Below are positions 11,661-22,620 of a DNA stretch of 64,000 nt, piece after piece. The notes beneath the pieces are model-generated. The model saw nothing but the letters and a program-made list of their open reading frames with translations. It ran no database searches and was not told the origin of the DNA. Made by a program: the position numbers and the translations under genes. The DNA is from Pohlia nutans (lineage: Eukaryota > Streptophyta > Bryopsida > Bryales > Mniaceae). The stretch covers positions 45,306,372 to 45,370,371 of the forward strand of contig CM040089.1 of the NCBI GenBank assembly GCA_022496805.1. Direction: 5' to 3'. Within the stretch, counting starts at the first letter, position 1; each line of letters opens with the position of its first letter.

Positions 11661-11882
11661 TTGACAAGGGGGGCTGAAGATCGTTATGAGGTTCACAAGA
11701 ATCATGCCACTTTTCTTCAGGGGACTGATCAAACTGTGATCCTCAAAACTGGTTCACCCATTCAAATGCACAATTGCAAGTGGATTGTGGCATTGCCACA
11801 CCAATCTGCTGTGCGTCAGGTATCTTTTCCGGAAACTAGGGGTGAAAGTAAAAACAATTTCCACGAATTATTGCACTCATAG
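11661..11882 (+). other. Unrecognised open frame, possible captured gene fragment
   Basis: A frame of 73 codons with more even codon use than its surroundings, containing KNHATFLQGTDQTVILKTG and CKWIVALPHQSAVRQVSF. I do not recognise a family. It has no obvious start context and stands alone between element J1 and a tandem array. It may be an exon remnant carried by a transposon, or chance. Confidence 0.2.
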
Positions 11883-11971
11883 GTGAGCCTGGGGCTGCCG
11901 CAGATGCAAAATCACACTAGGACGGACTAGAAAAGTGACAGTTAGCAGTAGTGTACTCACTGTGAATTGCA

Positions 11972-12153
11972 TGAGCAGTATTTGTCATAAGAAACAACAT
12001 CAAGCCATTGATTGATTCTAAATGAGCTGTATTTTGTCACAAGAAACAACATCAAGACATTGATTGATTCTAAATGAGCCGTAACTATTTGTCACAAGAA
12101 ACAACATCAAGACATTGATTGATTCTGAATGAGCCGTATTTGTCACAAGGAAT
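11972..12153. repeat. Tandem array of about 53-bp units, first part
   Basis: Units run TTTGTCACAAGAAACAACAT then CAAGACATTGATTGATTCT then AAATGAGCCGTA. There are three full copies plus the start of a fourth. The fourth is broken by element G1 (12154-12564) and continues at 12565-12599, so array and insertion can be ordered in time. Confidence 0.85.
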
Positions 12154-12564
12154 CCTGGGGAGTGCATTTAATGTTAAGATTAGGAATCACGTGAGTGCGT
12201 ACTTTTGACCCCCCTATGTATATACTAAAAATCACCTGAAAATTGTAAAAAAAACATGAAGTTGTTAAACACAATCTAAAGTTCTTGTTGAATAATTTTC
12301 AAAAAATAATTACTTTTGAATATTTTTAATTGATTTTCAAAGCAAAAAACAATACATTTTAGTTCAAACTTCTATCATTTTTTTGTATAATATTTCAAAA
12401 ACATTTGGTCCTGGAATTTATACCAAATGATATATATACGTAATGATTTAGCTCCTAAAAAATCTTAATTTAAAAATTATTTTAAGGCCAAGTATTGTAG
12501 GGGGTATGCTATTAAATCGCACTCACGTGTATTCCTAATCTTAACTTAAAGTGCACTCCCCGGG
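12154..12564. mobile_element. G1: long-inverted-repeat element, 8-bp duplication
   Basis: The terminal inverted repeats are about 45 bp long: CCTGGGGAGTGCATTTAATG on the left and CCCGGGGAGTGCACTTTAAG on the reverse right end. Both continue through TTAAGATTAGGAAT to ACGTGAGTGCG. Target duplications are CAAGGAAT and CAAGGAAC (one mismatch) inside a tandem-repeat unit. Long ends and an 8-bp duplication fit a hAT- or MULE-like MITE. Related copies are at 32444 and 33621. Confidence 0.85.
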
Positions 12565-12599
12565 CAAGGAACAACATCAAGCCATTGATTGATTCTAAT
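12565..12599. repeat. Continuation of the interrupted tandem unit
   Basis: It carries ACAACATCAAGCCATTGATT and the rest of the unit begun before 12153. This confirms that G1 inserted into a pre-existing array. Confidence 0.8.
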
Positions 12600-13065
12600 A
12601 AGTGAATGTAAGAATGATGCTTTTTATGATTTAAAAAAAAAAAAAAGTGTGGAATTAAGCGGCCCACACGAGATAGATTTAACAATGGAAATTATCAATT
12701 ACTGTAGTACTATAGTTGGGTTGCCAAAAAGTAATTCAAAAAATAAAAAACATAAAAAATTGGAAATTATGAGGACCAAAAACAAAAATAGAATATTTTA
12801 AACTATGTTTTGCTATTTAAAAGCTATTTGGGGCCATTTTGGACCATATTTAATCATTTTTTTTGTTCAAAAATGAGAACCAAGAAATTTATTTTTTGAG
12901 GAACGAACCTTATTTTTCAAAAAATATTAAATATTTGTTCCTGGGATAGTGACTCAGCTATGGTACTACGGTACTTTTCTTTTCATCACATGGTTAATCC
13001 ACAGTTAAAACAATGTTACATATTAGCAGTCCTATGAAACCCCTAGTTTACTTCCATGTTGCCTT
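12600..13065. other. AT-rich spacer
   Basis: Oligo-A and oligo-T runs only. The 70-codon frame at 12589-12801 is lysine/asparagine-rich, as expected by chance from such composition. Confidence 0.4.
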
Positions 13066-13226
13066 TACTAGTAGAAAGCGTTGTCTACCCAGTTGTTTAT
13101 GGGCACCAAAGAATATTGTTAGAGTATGGTGTCCAAGGCCCATATTAGTACTAGTTTGGTGCTAATATATATGAGCCCTGCTGTGACATTATTCCTTGTT
13201 GCCCAAAGACTATCATTTTACTAGTG
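13066..13226. mobile_element. CACTA-like miniature element, decayed ends
   Basis: It begins TACTAGTAGAAAG and ends with CATTTTACTAGTG, close to the ends of the 110-bp CACTA element at 2220. The interior words GGTGTCCAAGGCCCATATT and CACCAAAGAATA are shared with the repeat cluster at 21140-21605. The first bases differ from CACTA, so the boundary is approximate. Confidence 0.5.
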
Positions 13227-13678
13227 TTTGTTGACTTAGGTTTGCAATTATGTACATAATAGAGTTATCCAAAAACAAAAACTAGTTTTCAAGCGGAGTT
13301 CAAGTGAAGTTCTCTTCCTATAATTATAATTTTTGACAACCATTGTTCATGAATACTTTAATAGTTTTCACAATCGGGGCTCTTGACTTGGGGGAACGTG
13401 TGGAAACTCTTCTTTAGCATTGGGAAGATCACGAGTTCCATACCCCATGGTGGTGCAGAGCCTTGCTTTAGATTATTCTCCAACTCACTAGAGACTAATT
13501 TTGTAGTCTTTTTGAACTCAAAACCAGTCTAAGGTGAGTTTAAGGTTTCTTTCCACTTTGAGACACTCTTTTCGGTTAACACTAATGTCTGTTTTGTTTT
13601 CTTGGTGGATATTCAGAACATTGACACTTTTAAAGGCGGGCGCCTTGACTCCTATTAAATCTATAGCAGTGTTCAATT

Positions 13679-13972
13679 TTGGAGCTTTGTACACGATTTG
13701 ACACTCTGAAGTCTGAACCATGCCAATATAAAGAAACTGACTTTGCCTGTAACATTTTAATGTTACATCAAACCGAATCTGAAACCTTACAACTATACCA
13801 TGATATGACAGTCCTAGTATTTAGAACACATCGTTTTATTGAATTATATGACGATGAGGATGATGTGGAGATGTACTATTGCACCGTGTGCAGACTTATC
13901 TTCTTTGACTCCCAGTTCAAGTAAGTGGTTCCACAGTGAATGCGAAGATAGTTGTGAAAGAGGCATGTGGTC
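13679..13972 (+). pseudogene. Decayed PHD-type zinc-finger fragment
   Basis: One frame ends YYCTVCRLIFFDSQFK followed by a stop at 13922. Reading on from 13926 gives WFHSECEDSCERGMW. Between them AAGT is duplicated (13919-13926), so a 4-bp tandem duplication is what separates the halves. Together they resemble a PHD finger: the family pattern is C-x2-C, then C-D-x-C-x-K-W-F-H-x2-C. Here the middle two cysteines appear as F and Q. An acidic stretch, YDDEDDVEMY, precedes the finger. No start, introns or flanking domains could be fixed. Known: PHD fingers read histone tails. Inferred: this is a dead, perhaps transposon-carried, fragment. Confidence 0.4.
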
Positions 13973-14210
13973 GGTATTCTGCTACTCAGTGAGAGGAAAG
14001 TATGTGATGTGTACTTTCTATGTGTGCATACAGAGTATCTGCTCACTGTCTCATCATGTAGCAGGTGGGCCAATGTGCTCCAAATGAATGCATGCAGCCA
14101 GCAAAAGATTACAAAATTTGAGCATCACTCTCCTGCGGCTCCGCTGTAAGGGCGGCTGTCGGCATTGTGAAGGGTTGGAGTCAGTTGTAGTTGGAGGTGC
14201 ATGAACTTAG

Positions 14211-14517
14211 AACAGCTTTCCATGGAAAGCCTGAACCTTCATGGTGATGTCATCCACAATTACTTGCTTGACAGAACATGTAGCTTAAATTAATTGAGTG
14301 CTTTAGAAGTTGTAACATATTGAGTTGTCAAGTGTTTATAGTAAATGTCAGAACTTGTGGATAAAGTTTCCAAGCTTCCGGTCTTGTTTTCTCCACTTTG
14401 CAAGACTGGAAGTCAATTCCCAACATGCACCTCATTTATTCTTTCTACCTTCTAAACATGTTAGGAGGTACCCACATGACGTCACTATGCAGGTTCAAGC
14501 TCTCCATGGAAAGCCGT
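14211..14517. repeat. Inverted repeat around a 220-bp spacer
   Basis: 14211-14253 contains GCTTTCCATGGAAAGCCTG. 14474-14517 contains GTTCAAGCTCTCCATGGAAA. The first, reverse-complemented, aligns with the second for about 43 bp with several mismatches. Each arm centres on the palindrome TCCATGGA. Possibly the ends of a diverged element. Confidence 0.45.
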
Positions 14518-14618
14518 CTTTATTGCACTCCAAGGGTCATTGCATGAGAGAAACGGTCCAGCTAGGGCTATTACAAAATGAAATGGAAGAAGTTAGACTT
14601 AGGGACATTCACAAGAGA

Positions 14619-14620
<2 letters not shown>

Positions 14621-14667
<47 letters not shown>
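14621..14667 (+). repeat. 47-base G homopolymer
   Basis: Forty-seven consecutive G, preceded by GAGAGA and followed by TGGCGGGG. A run this long could form G-quadruplexes and is prone to slippage. It is also a known kind of sequencing or assembly artefact, so its exact length should not be trusted. Confidence 0.9.
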
Positions 14668-14668
<1 letters not shown>

Positions 14669-15115
14669 GGCGGGGCTAAGTTAAGTGGTGCATATGGAGT
14701 GGGAGGTAGGCAACTTGCAGGGGTAGAATGTAGAGGCATGTGGGCAATGCCTCTTGGCAACCGAACCCTCAAGCCTGCGTGTCCCCCCCCTCCCCTCCCC
14801 TTCTCCCTAGGAGACGCTCTTAGCATGGGAGGTTCTTCTCATGACATTTTTCTCTTTTTTCTTGTGCCCTCCAAGTCACACTCTACAATTGGATAAACAC
14901 GTATTACACCCCAGTTGTAAGTTTTCTCATTAGAAAGAAGGCCTACCACCAATCACCGTGGCCTTAGAAGTGCCTTTTCCATGTGGTAAATTGTGATAGG
15001 ATTGGGTTGTGGGAGTCATTATTAGACACAAAATTTGAAGGCCTAATATCAAACACTGCACAAAGTCTTTGTTGTAAGGAAAATTCGTTAGAGCATTGAG
15101 GATGCTCTAAAGTTT

Positions 15116-15357
15116 GGGGGACGGCTATTGCGTGGTGCGGAATTTGGGGTGTAGGGTGCAGGGGGTGCAGGTGCGTAATATTTTTGGAATATTGTATCCC
15201 ATGAGCAATGCCACATGGCATTTTGGGATTAGGATTTTGGATTTGGGGTTAAAGAAATGATTGTTGATGTCAGAGAATATTCTAAGAATATCCCGTGAAT
15301 ATATTGCACCCGCACTCCACATCCCTTGGCCCCGACACCACATACTAGTTGACCCCT
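15116..15357 (+). mobile_element. U2: uninterrupted copy of element U
   Basis: The left end GGGGGACGGCTATTGCGTGG pairs imperfectly with the reverse complement of the right end, AGGGGTCAACTAGTATGTGG. It matches both halves of U1 (773-1979) in reverse and lacks the 926-bp element L found there. Confidence 0.6.
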
Positions 15358-17380
15358 AAAGTTGGTTGTTCTCTTGGCTAAAGTGACTTTTATCTCCAAT
15401 GAATTATTTTTTCAAAAATGTTAGAAGAAAGATGGGAAAAAAATCAAAATTGGCTCGTTGTTCCCTATTTTGAGGTTGTATAGACATTCCTACTATCAAT
15501 GGCATAGCCATTTAAAATTAACTCATTTAGAAAGTGCACATATAAGAAAATTCATCTCCAATAGCCTGTAACTTTATGAAGAGACTTGCCATGAGTTTCA
15601 TTTTGGCAATTGGAATAAGGGAAAAATTACTTAAATATACAACAATGTAAAGTGGACACTTGAAAAAGATCCCAGTGTCAAAACTGTGAATGTTAAAACA
15701 TAACAACATAAACTTACATTGAATTGTTAATATTGTATTGGATCAAAACTTTCGATCATAGTCACTTTTACATGTAATTTATTGGCCAATTTGGATGTTG
15801 CTTTATTATTTAGCTATCATGGATGGTTTTAAATGTAAAAAGGACTGCACTATATGACATTCATTTGTATCAACCTAGCACTTATTGTATTAAACACCAT
15901 AATTTAATCTTCTACAATTAAAAACAAATTACAATTTCTTCACTAAATCTTTTCAAACCTTTTCCTCATAATTTTACCTTTCTTTCTTTCATTTTTTCAT
16001 TTTTATTTCTTTTTGTTGGTCATTTTTCCATTTTCTTTACTAAGGTTTTGTTACCATATCTATAACATTGTAATTATGGCCAAAATAGGAAACTGAAAAC
16101 TATATTGTAGTTGACAGCCCATTGACAAAAGAACTTGCGCAAAAGTTCTAACTTGCATATTCATGTATGGAATAAAATTTTGATAATGACATAGACCATA
16201 ATACCAAATGTGAGGTTATTATGGCCAAAGACCAAGTCTCTTGTTTGATTTTGTGATCTTTGGCCTTAGCAATTTGGTCTATTCCATATGCATGTTGTAT
16301 TATTTTACATGTCGTATAGATGGATACAAATAAAGTGGGTATTTGGGCAATGTTCTCCAAGGAGGACATTGGCATTACAATCACATTGGCTTTACAGTCT
16401 CAAACTCTCATTAAAGGAGTTTTCAATCATTCATTGCTTCTTTCCTATGTGAAAACTGTCAAGATCAATGTGATACACTTCAGCGAACATTACCCTGCCG
16501 TCAAGGTCAACAAAAAATAATTATAAAAAGAAAAGGCCAAAATCTAGAGGAAAAAAAATTGGTTCTTTCTTTGCCAAGGAGTCTGCTCCTTTGGTTTTAG
16601 TGTTCATTTTTTTCGTTCATAGTGGAATAAATGTTTGCTTGTTTCAAAAAATAAAAATAAAAATAAAAAATCTTTAGGAATTTTTTTTTCTATGCTGAAA
16701 AAGAAAATAGAGAATATCTATAGTAGAATCTTAGAGAATTTCTATAAAATTTGGGAAAAAATAATAATTATCCGACATGCCTTAACAACCCTAACGGCCG
16801 GGTACGGTAGTATGAGTTTAGTATATGCAATTATATGCAATCAAACTACTTTTTAATTAAAACTACTTCAATCTACTCAATATCAATTAATATTGGGTAG
16901 TTATCCCTATTATTGCTTGCAACTACTATGGTGCCTCTATTTCATATTAAAAGAAGAAAACCTTTTCAAAAAAAATCATGACAATCAAGTAAACTTTTAC
17001 TATTATTGAACAAAATGTTATTTTTATTGCAAGTGCATGTAATACGAAATTGCCTCACTTTTGCACAACAAAAAAAGAGTGTTTAAGTTCATTGTTCCAA
17101 TTATTGCTCATAATTGATTTTGGTGTGCAGTCATAGGAATATGGAGGTTCATTGCTAGCTCCTAATACTGCTCTTAATTGATTTTGATGCGCAGTCATAG
17201 AGATACTAAGTACGCAATCATAGGTGCATGAACAACCATAGAGAAATCCACCCTACATATGTTTGGATGCATTGTTTGTGTCTCTCTTAGTCTATCCTAG
17301 TAATATTTCAGGACCATGTATAGATCTATGCATGTATTCTACTACCAACCTGTGTTTATAGCAACCTCAATGCAACATTG
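15358..17380. other. AT-rich region, remnants only
   Basis: No coding frame supported. At 16797-16811 lies CGGCCGGGTACGGTA, like the right end of the element at 6166-6412. At about 17098-17203 a 50-bp segment (TTGATTTTGGTGTGCAGTCA and variant) is repeated twice. 33-nt and longer A/T-rich runs fill the rest. Confidence 0.4.
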
Positions 17381-17952
17381 TTAACTCCTAAATGTCTACA
17401 ACCCTTTCCAAATTTGGAGAATTGCAAAGATGCATCATAAAATGCAACTAAGAGGGATATTTTGAACTTGAGGTATGAACAAAAGTTGTACATTAAGAAT
17501 TTTAGGTATTATCTATATGGTTAGATCGATGATTGCAATCACCAATATTTTTGCATAAATTTTGAAACATAAAATTCAAAATTCTTTTGTAATTTGATTA
17601 TGAATAAGATATTGACAATTTGTGAATGAATTTTTTTGTCGTGGGTTGAAATGTAATACTCTAAGTGTAGTGATTTTTGGAGATTTTTAGGTTCCTTAAT
17701 TTTATGAGTTGATATTTTCAAGAGTAGTTTGATTCGTTTTGAACTAAGATCTTAGAATTTTTTGGTGGAAAACAATGGCATGGAATGAAGCCTAAATTTA
17801 TCACAAATCATCCCCTTTCTAATCGGATTGCACATGAAGCTATCTTGTCATTGAATTTTGAATTATTATTTTTACTTACAAAAAGTGCATGTCGGATGAG
17901 AAAACAAAATTTAATTTTGTACATCAGTTAAAAAACGATTGGTTAGGCAATT
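17381..17952 (+). mobile_element. Family A copy 2
   Basis: It opens TTAACTCCTAAATGTC and carries the full family-A interior (GAGGGATATTTTGAACTTGA, ACTCTAAGTGTAGTGATT, TCATCCCCTTTCTAATCGG). The right end is decayed to GGTTAGGCAATTG instead of TTTAGGGGTTAA. It probably abuts element D. Confidence 0.75.
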
Positions 17953-18557
17953 GGTAATCGCAACCTCTTTAGCGGTTGCTTTGAACCAAGAAGAGGGGGG
18001 AGGGGGTTGTTGAATTGAGCTCTTGTATTCTTGACTAGCTCTTGTAACAAGCTCAATTCTTCATTGGTGTGGGGAAACTTTGACAATTGGCACCGTTGAA
18101 ATTAAAGAAGACTTACATAGCTTTTGTATGAAAAAAAGATTGACAAAATTGCACAATTTTTAAGAAAATGCCATCGTTTGAGAAGATTGATGGAACTTAC
18201 TCGTTTGGGGCATTTTGGACATATGCTGAAATCGGATTGTTCAAAAGTGCTCCAAACATTTTGAAACTTTTACCATAGATAGAGATCATCATTTTGAACA
18301 TGTGCAAGAAATTCACATAATTTAGAGGTGTGAGGAAGAAAATACGAGGGTCTAAAGTAACACCCAGATAGCTTTCTTGTAGCTTTTCAAAAATCACCAA
18401 AAATCACACAGTTCATGAATTTCTGATCTAATTCAGCTTTCAAAAAGAACCAGGGTCTCTTTGTTGCTCATCCTACAATTCACGGTCTAACAACTCGAAT
18501 TTTCTCACTTTCTTGTTCCAAAAGCCACTTGGGGGCCTTATGGTCTTTTAGGGGTTA
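17949..18557. mobile_element. Candidate element D with one TTAA-type end
   Basis: The right end, GGTCTTTTAGGGGTTAA, matches the terminal pattern of families A, F and L. The left end would fall at the decayed right end of family-A copy 2. It begins with a stem, GCAACC-TCTTTAGC-GGTTGC, placed like the subterminal palindromes of families A and B. Interior unique. The left boundary is a guess. Confidence 0.35.
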
Positions 18558-18709
18558 ATCGGAGTTGTAGAGGGTGTTTTGGAGTGCACCGCAAATCCCT
18601 AAAATATACTAAGAGAAGAGCCCTGGCTGAGTTTCAAGGGGCGGTTTGCGGTGTGGGTTGCTCGGGGGGTCACTCTATTGAAATTAATATAAACACATAC
18701 GTTTTCAAG

Positions 18710-18910
18710 GTAATTAAATGGAGCTATCACATAATTCGAGTATTCAAGGTATATTCTATAATATTCTAAGTATATTATAGGTGTATTGTTTAGATATTCC
18801 TAACTTGAATTTAAAGCAACCTATATATTACATCTAATTTTTTTTAATTAGGTAATAAATTTACCTCCCAATGAATAAAACATACCATAATTTTCCTAAG
18901 TGACCTTTGA
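18710..18910 (+). repeat. Family V dispersed repeat, copy 2
   Basis: Aligns with 2352-2556 in the same orientation (ACTTGAATTTAAAGCAACCT, AATTAGGTAATAAATTTACC). Confidence 0.5.
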
Positions 18911-19008
18911 GGTGGGTTGGGGCTCAAACAATACGTTGCATTTGCAAACTGACGTTGCAGTTAGCATATGCAGTGCGCGTTGAAGATGTCGTCATATGCT
19001 TTGTTTTA

Positions 19009-19322
19009 TAGCATCTCCATTAGCACTTTGGATTGCACTCTGAAGGTCATCCAAAAAGTCAAACCTCACCATGTAGTTCGCCACCAACATCACTCAATTT
19101 GACTCTTGAAATTAGTAAGTGAACCACTCACAAGTCACCACACCACGCATGGATTGTGCAATCATTATGTGCAATTAAGAAGAGAAGATACACTTGCTTG
19201 AGTGACTGTGAGGGCCCTGGTTTTTAGTGGATTATCCAGTGTCACAAACCAAACAATTGTTCACCAACCGAGTCTCATCCATTTTTCCATAGCCAGAGCG
19301 GTATCTAGTGGAGATGCTTATA
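19009..19322 (+). mobile_element. Family P copy 1
   Basis: The ends TAGCATCTCCATTAGCAC and CTAGTGGAGATGCTTA are inverted repeats of the kind AGAGCATCTCCAC. The interior matches 43821-44140 in reverse (for example CACTTGCTTGAGTGA, CATGGATTGTGCAATCAT). Non-coding. Confidence 0.65.
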
Positions 19323-19562
19323 AGTGGAGTCTAGATTTTGAGATACATACAAAGGATGGGTGCTTTCATCATTGGTCAGTCTGAATGTGTAAGTCATTGC
19401 TTATGCAGTGTAATGATCCAAGTTGCCGGATCTGGCAACATATTATTTCGTCGTGTCATGATTGTCATCGTTCCAGAGCTAGCACTGTCTTGTTCAATTT
19501 GCAATTCTGCCAAACTTCACTAAGGGCGGGCTTCCATGTGAGCATCGGGTCGGTGGATACAG

Positions 19563-20110
19563 CTAAAATGCAATCTAGAGGGATATTTTGAACTTGATGT
19601 ATGACTAAAAGTTGTATGTTATAAATTTTAGATTCTATCCATACAATTAGATTTGCAACTACTATCACCAATATTTTGTATAAAATTTGAAATTTGAAAT
19701 TGAAAATTCTTTTGTAATTTGATTACGAATAAGATATTGACAATTTGTACATGAAATTTGTTGTGATTCATTGAAATGTAATACTCTAAGTATAGTGATT
19801 TTTTGGAGATTTTTTGGTTGCTTAATTTTATGAGTTGACTTTTTTAAGAACACTTTTACACTGAAATCTTCAATTTTTTGGGTGAATCATTTATAAAATT
19901 TATTTATGATTTATAAAATCTTCAAAATTTTGGATTTACATAAATTTCATAAATCATCCCTTTTCTAATCGGATCACACATGCATGAAACTAACTTCCCA
20001 TAAAATATGTAGTAAAAACTCCACACTGCAAAAAGTCAATGACGAATGAGAAATCTATGTTTGATTTTGTACATCGTCCACTTTCTGGACGGTTGGACGT
20101 TTAGGGGTCA
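19563..20110 (+). mobile_element. Family A copy 3, left end missing
   Basis: It starts inside the element at AAATGCAATCTAGAGGGATA and runs to the right end GGACGTTTAGGGGTCAA. About 30 bp of the left end are replaced by unrelated sequence. It faces family-A copy 4 across a 226-bp spacer, in opposite orientation. Confidence 0.8.
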
Positions 20111-20336
20111 ATGAGCACAGCTTTGCTTGAAGAGCACTGCGGGTCCAGTGTGTACATGAGCTGCAGAAATACCGCTTTACCAATTAAAGTGGCTCATCAA
20201 AAATCACAAAAATCATCCATCATGTCGCAGATACAAAAATAACCCGAAAGTCCCACTGAAGATTCCGTACCTTCAGTAGGCTTTCAGTACCCAGGACCCT
20301 TGTTTGGGAAATTGTGGTGCCAGCGTCCCGTTATGG

Positions 20337-20896
20337 TTAACCCCTAAATGTCCAACTGTCCAGTTTTTGGACAATGAACAGATTTGAACTTCGTTTTTTC
20401 TTCCATCATGCACTTTTGCAGTGTGGATTTTTTACTGAAATTTTTATGGGAAGTTAGCTTCATCCATGTGTGATCCGATAAGAAAGGGGATGATTTGTGA
20501 AAAATTTATATCTCCTTTCATGTCACATTGTTCCACCAATTTATTGAAGATTTCAATGTAAAAGTGCTCTTGAAAAAGTCAACTCATAAAATCAAGTAAT
20601 AAAAAAATCTCCAAAAATCACTACACTTAGAGTATTACATTTCAACCCATCACAACAAATTTCGTTCTTAGATTATCAATATCTTATTCGTAATCAAATT
20701 ACAAAAGAGGTTCAAATTTTATAGAAAAATATTGGTGATAGCAATCGCAGATCTAACCATATGAATAGAATTTAAAATTCATAATGTACAACTTTTATTT
20801 GTACATCAAGTTCAAAATATCCCTCCTAGTTGCATTTTATAATGCATCTTTGCAAAACTGCCAAATCTGAAGGGGGTGAGGACGTTTAGGGGTTAA
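20337..20896 (-). mobile_element. Family A copy 4
   Basis: It runs from TTAACCCCTAAATGTCC to GGACGTTTAGGGGTTAA, 560 bp, with intact TTAA at both edges and a 17-bp inverted repeat. Reverse orientation to copy 1. No direct repeat longer than TTAA is visible in the flanks. Confidence 0.9.
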
Positions 20897-20949
20897 TATC
20901 CCAAGTACTCATACAATGGCTAGGACTCCAAGGAATATTGCCCTTTTCA

Positions 20950-21130
20950 CTATTCATAACATTTGGTAGCATGCAATGGCTTTGCTTTGGTTCTACAATA
21001 GATGGTGTGGAATATTCTATACCCAACAGGACTTCATCAGTAGCTAAGTGGACAAGTGGAGTCCCATGGTGAATGATGTGTAGAGTGCATAAAAGAAAGG
21101 CAGTGGCCATGAAGGCTACTGAATGTTACG
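20950..21130 (+). mobile_element. Z2: diverged copy of the Z element
   Basis: The words GTGTGGAATATTC, TTCATCAGTAGCTA and the end GGCTACTGAATGTTAC follow the same order as in 6840-7072. Confidence 0.45.
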
Positions 21131-21139
21131 CTATAGTAA

Positions 21140-21605
21140 AAAGGGTGGATTTTGGGCACCAAGGAATAGTACTATAACATGGTGCCCAAGGCCCATATTG
21201 ACACTAGTTTGGTGCCAATATGGGCCTTAGGCACCATGCTTTGACACTAGTTTGGTGCCAATATGGGCCTTGGACACCATGCTTTGACACTATTCATTAG
21301 TACCCAAGTACCTCTTTTCTACCAGTGTTTGTCACTTCCTAAGACAACAATTTTTTTCTTATCCTGCACTGTAGAAAGGGTAGTCTTTGGCCACTAAAGA
21401 ATAGTGTACTAGTGTTTGTCCCTTCCTAGGACAACATTCTTTTTCTTCTCGTGCATTGGTAGAAAAGGTGGTCTTTGGACACTAAGCCGGAATAGTGCCA
21501 AAGCATACTACCCAAGGCCTATATTGGCACTAGCTTGTCGATATAGACCTTGGACACCATGTTGTGAAACTATTCATTGGTGCCCAAATACCTCTTTTAT
21601 ACTAA
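21140..21605. repeat. Cluster of CACTA-like repeat units
   Basis: TTTGGTGCCAATATGGGCCT occurs twice about 50 bp apart. TCTACCAGTGTTTGTC and CTAGTGTTTGTCCCTTCCTA mark probable element ends. Units of the form GTAGAAAGGGTAGTCTTTGG recur. Best read as two or more decayed copies of the CACTA-like element at 13066, inserted next to each other. Confidence 0.55.
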
Positions 21606-21706
21606 AACTGTGTATTTTGCACATCTCTATTTTTTCGCCATTTCAACAATTTTATTTCATACGACCCAAATATATGACAACTTTAACTTCAAAACTACAC
21701 AGTGGA

Positions 21707-22292
21707 TCAACCCCTAAAACACCTCACCCCTCTCCAAAATTTCATAACTGCAAAAATGCATTATAAAATGCAACTAAGAGGGATGTTTTGAACTTGATGT
21801 ATGAATAAAAGTTGTACATTATGAATTTAGATTCTATCCATACGGACATATGGTTAGATTTTTGATTTCTATCACCAATATTTTTCTATAAAATTTGAAA
21901 CTTCAAATTAAAAATTCTTTTGTAATTTGATTACGAATAAGATATTGACAATCTATGGATGAAATTTTTGTGATGGGTTGAAATGTAATACTCTAAGTGT
22001 AGTGATTTTTGGAGAGTTTATGGTTGCTTAATTTTATGAGCTGATTTTTTCAAGAGCACTTTTGAACTAAGATCTAAGAAATTTTTGGTCAGAATTACTT
22101 CAACATGAAATGAGGAATAGATTTTTCACAAATCATCCCATTTCCACAAAGTTCATACATGCCTAAAGTTATTTTGCCATAGAATTTTGTAGTATTTTTT
22201 TTGGATTGCAAAATGTGACTTGATGAATGAAATTTTACTGATGTTTATCATTCATCATCCAAAAAATGGACTATTGGGCATTGAGAGGTTAA
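21707..22292 (+). mobile_element. Family A copy 5, diverged right end
   Basis: Left end TCAACCCCTAAAACACCTCA; right end CATTGAGAGGTTAA. The interior is typical up to about 22140 and then diverges (CATTTCCACAAAGTTCATAC). Edge bases TCAA and TTAA differ by one. Confidence 0.8.
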
Positions 22293-22620
22293 TATGAACT
22301 TTGTGTAAAAGGGATTAAACAATTCCACTTCCATTCCATATGGTTGGTTTCCTAACAACTGCAGTGTGTTTAGTATTCAGAAATTCGATCATTTGGCTTT
22401 CTTCACGTGGTTGCACTTATACAGTCTATTAGTACCAATTAGTCTAGTAGATTGTTTTGTGGTTGACACTTGAATGTAAGACTAATACTTTGCGGGAGCA
22501 TAGAAAAGTCATTTTATCTAAGTTGTCAAGACGTCTGTGTAGGAAATTCTACAAATTATAGCATGAGTGGTTGAATAATAAATCATGTATGAGGTGAATG
22601 CATAAAATACTTGTACTATT

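Noticed and set aside
11972..12599. Regular 53-bp repeats as a CRISPR-like array
   Set aside because: The whole unit is repeated, without unique spacers, in eukaryotic DNA. It is a simple tandem repeat split by a transposon.
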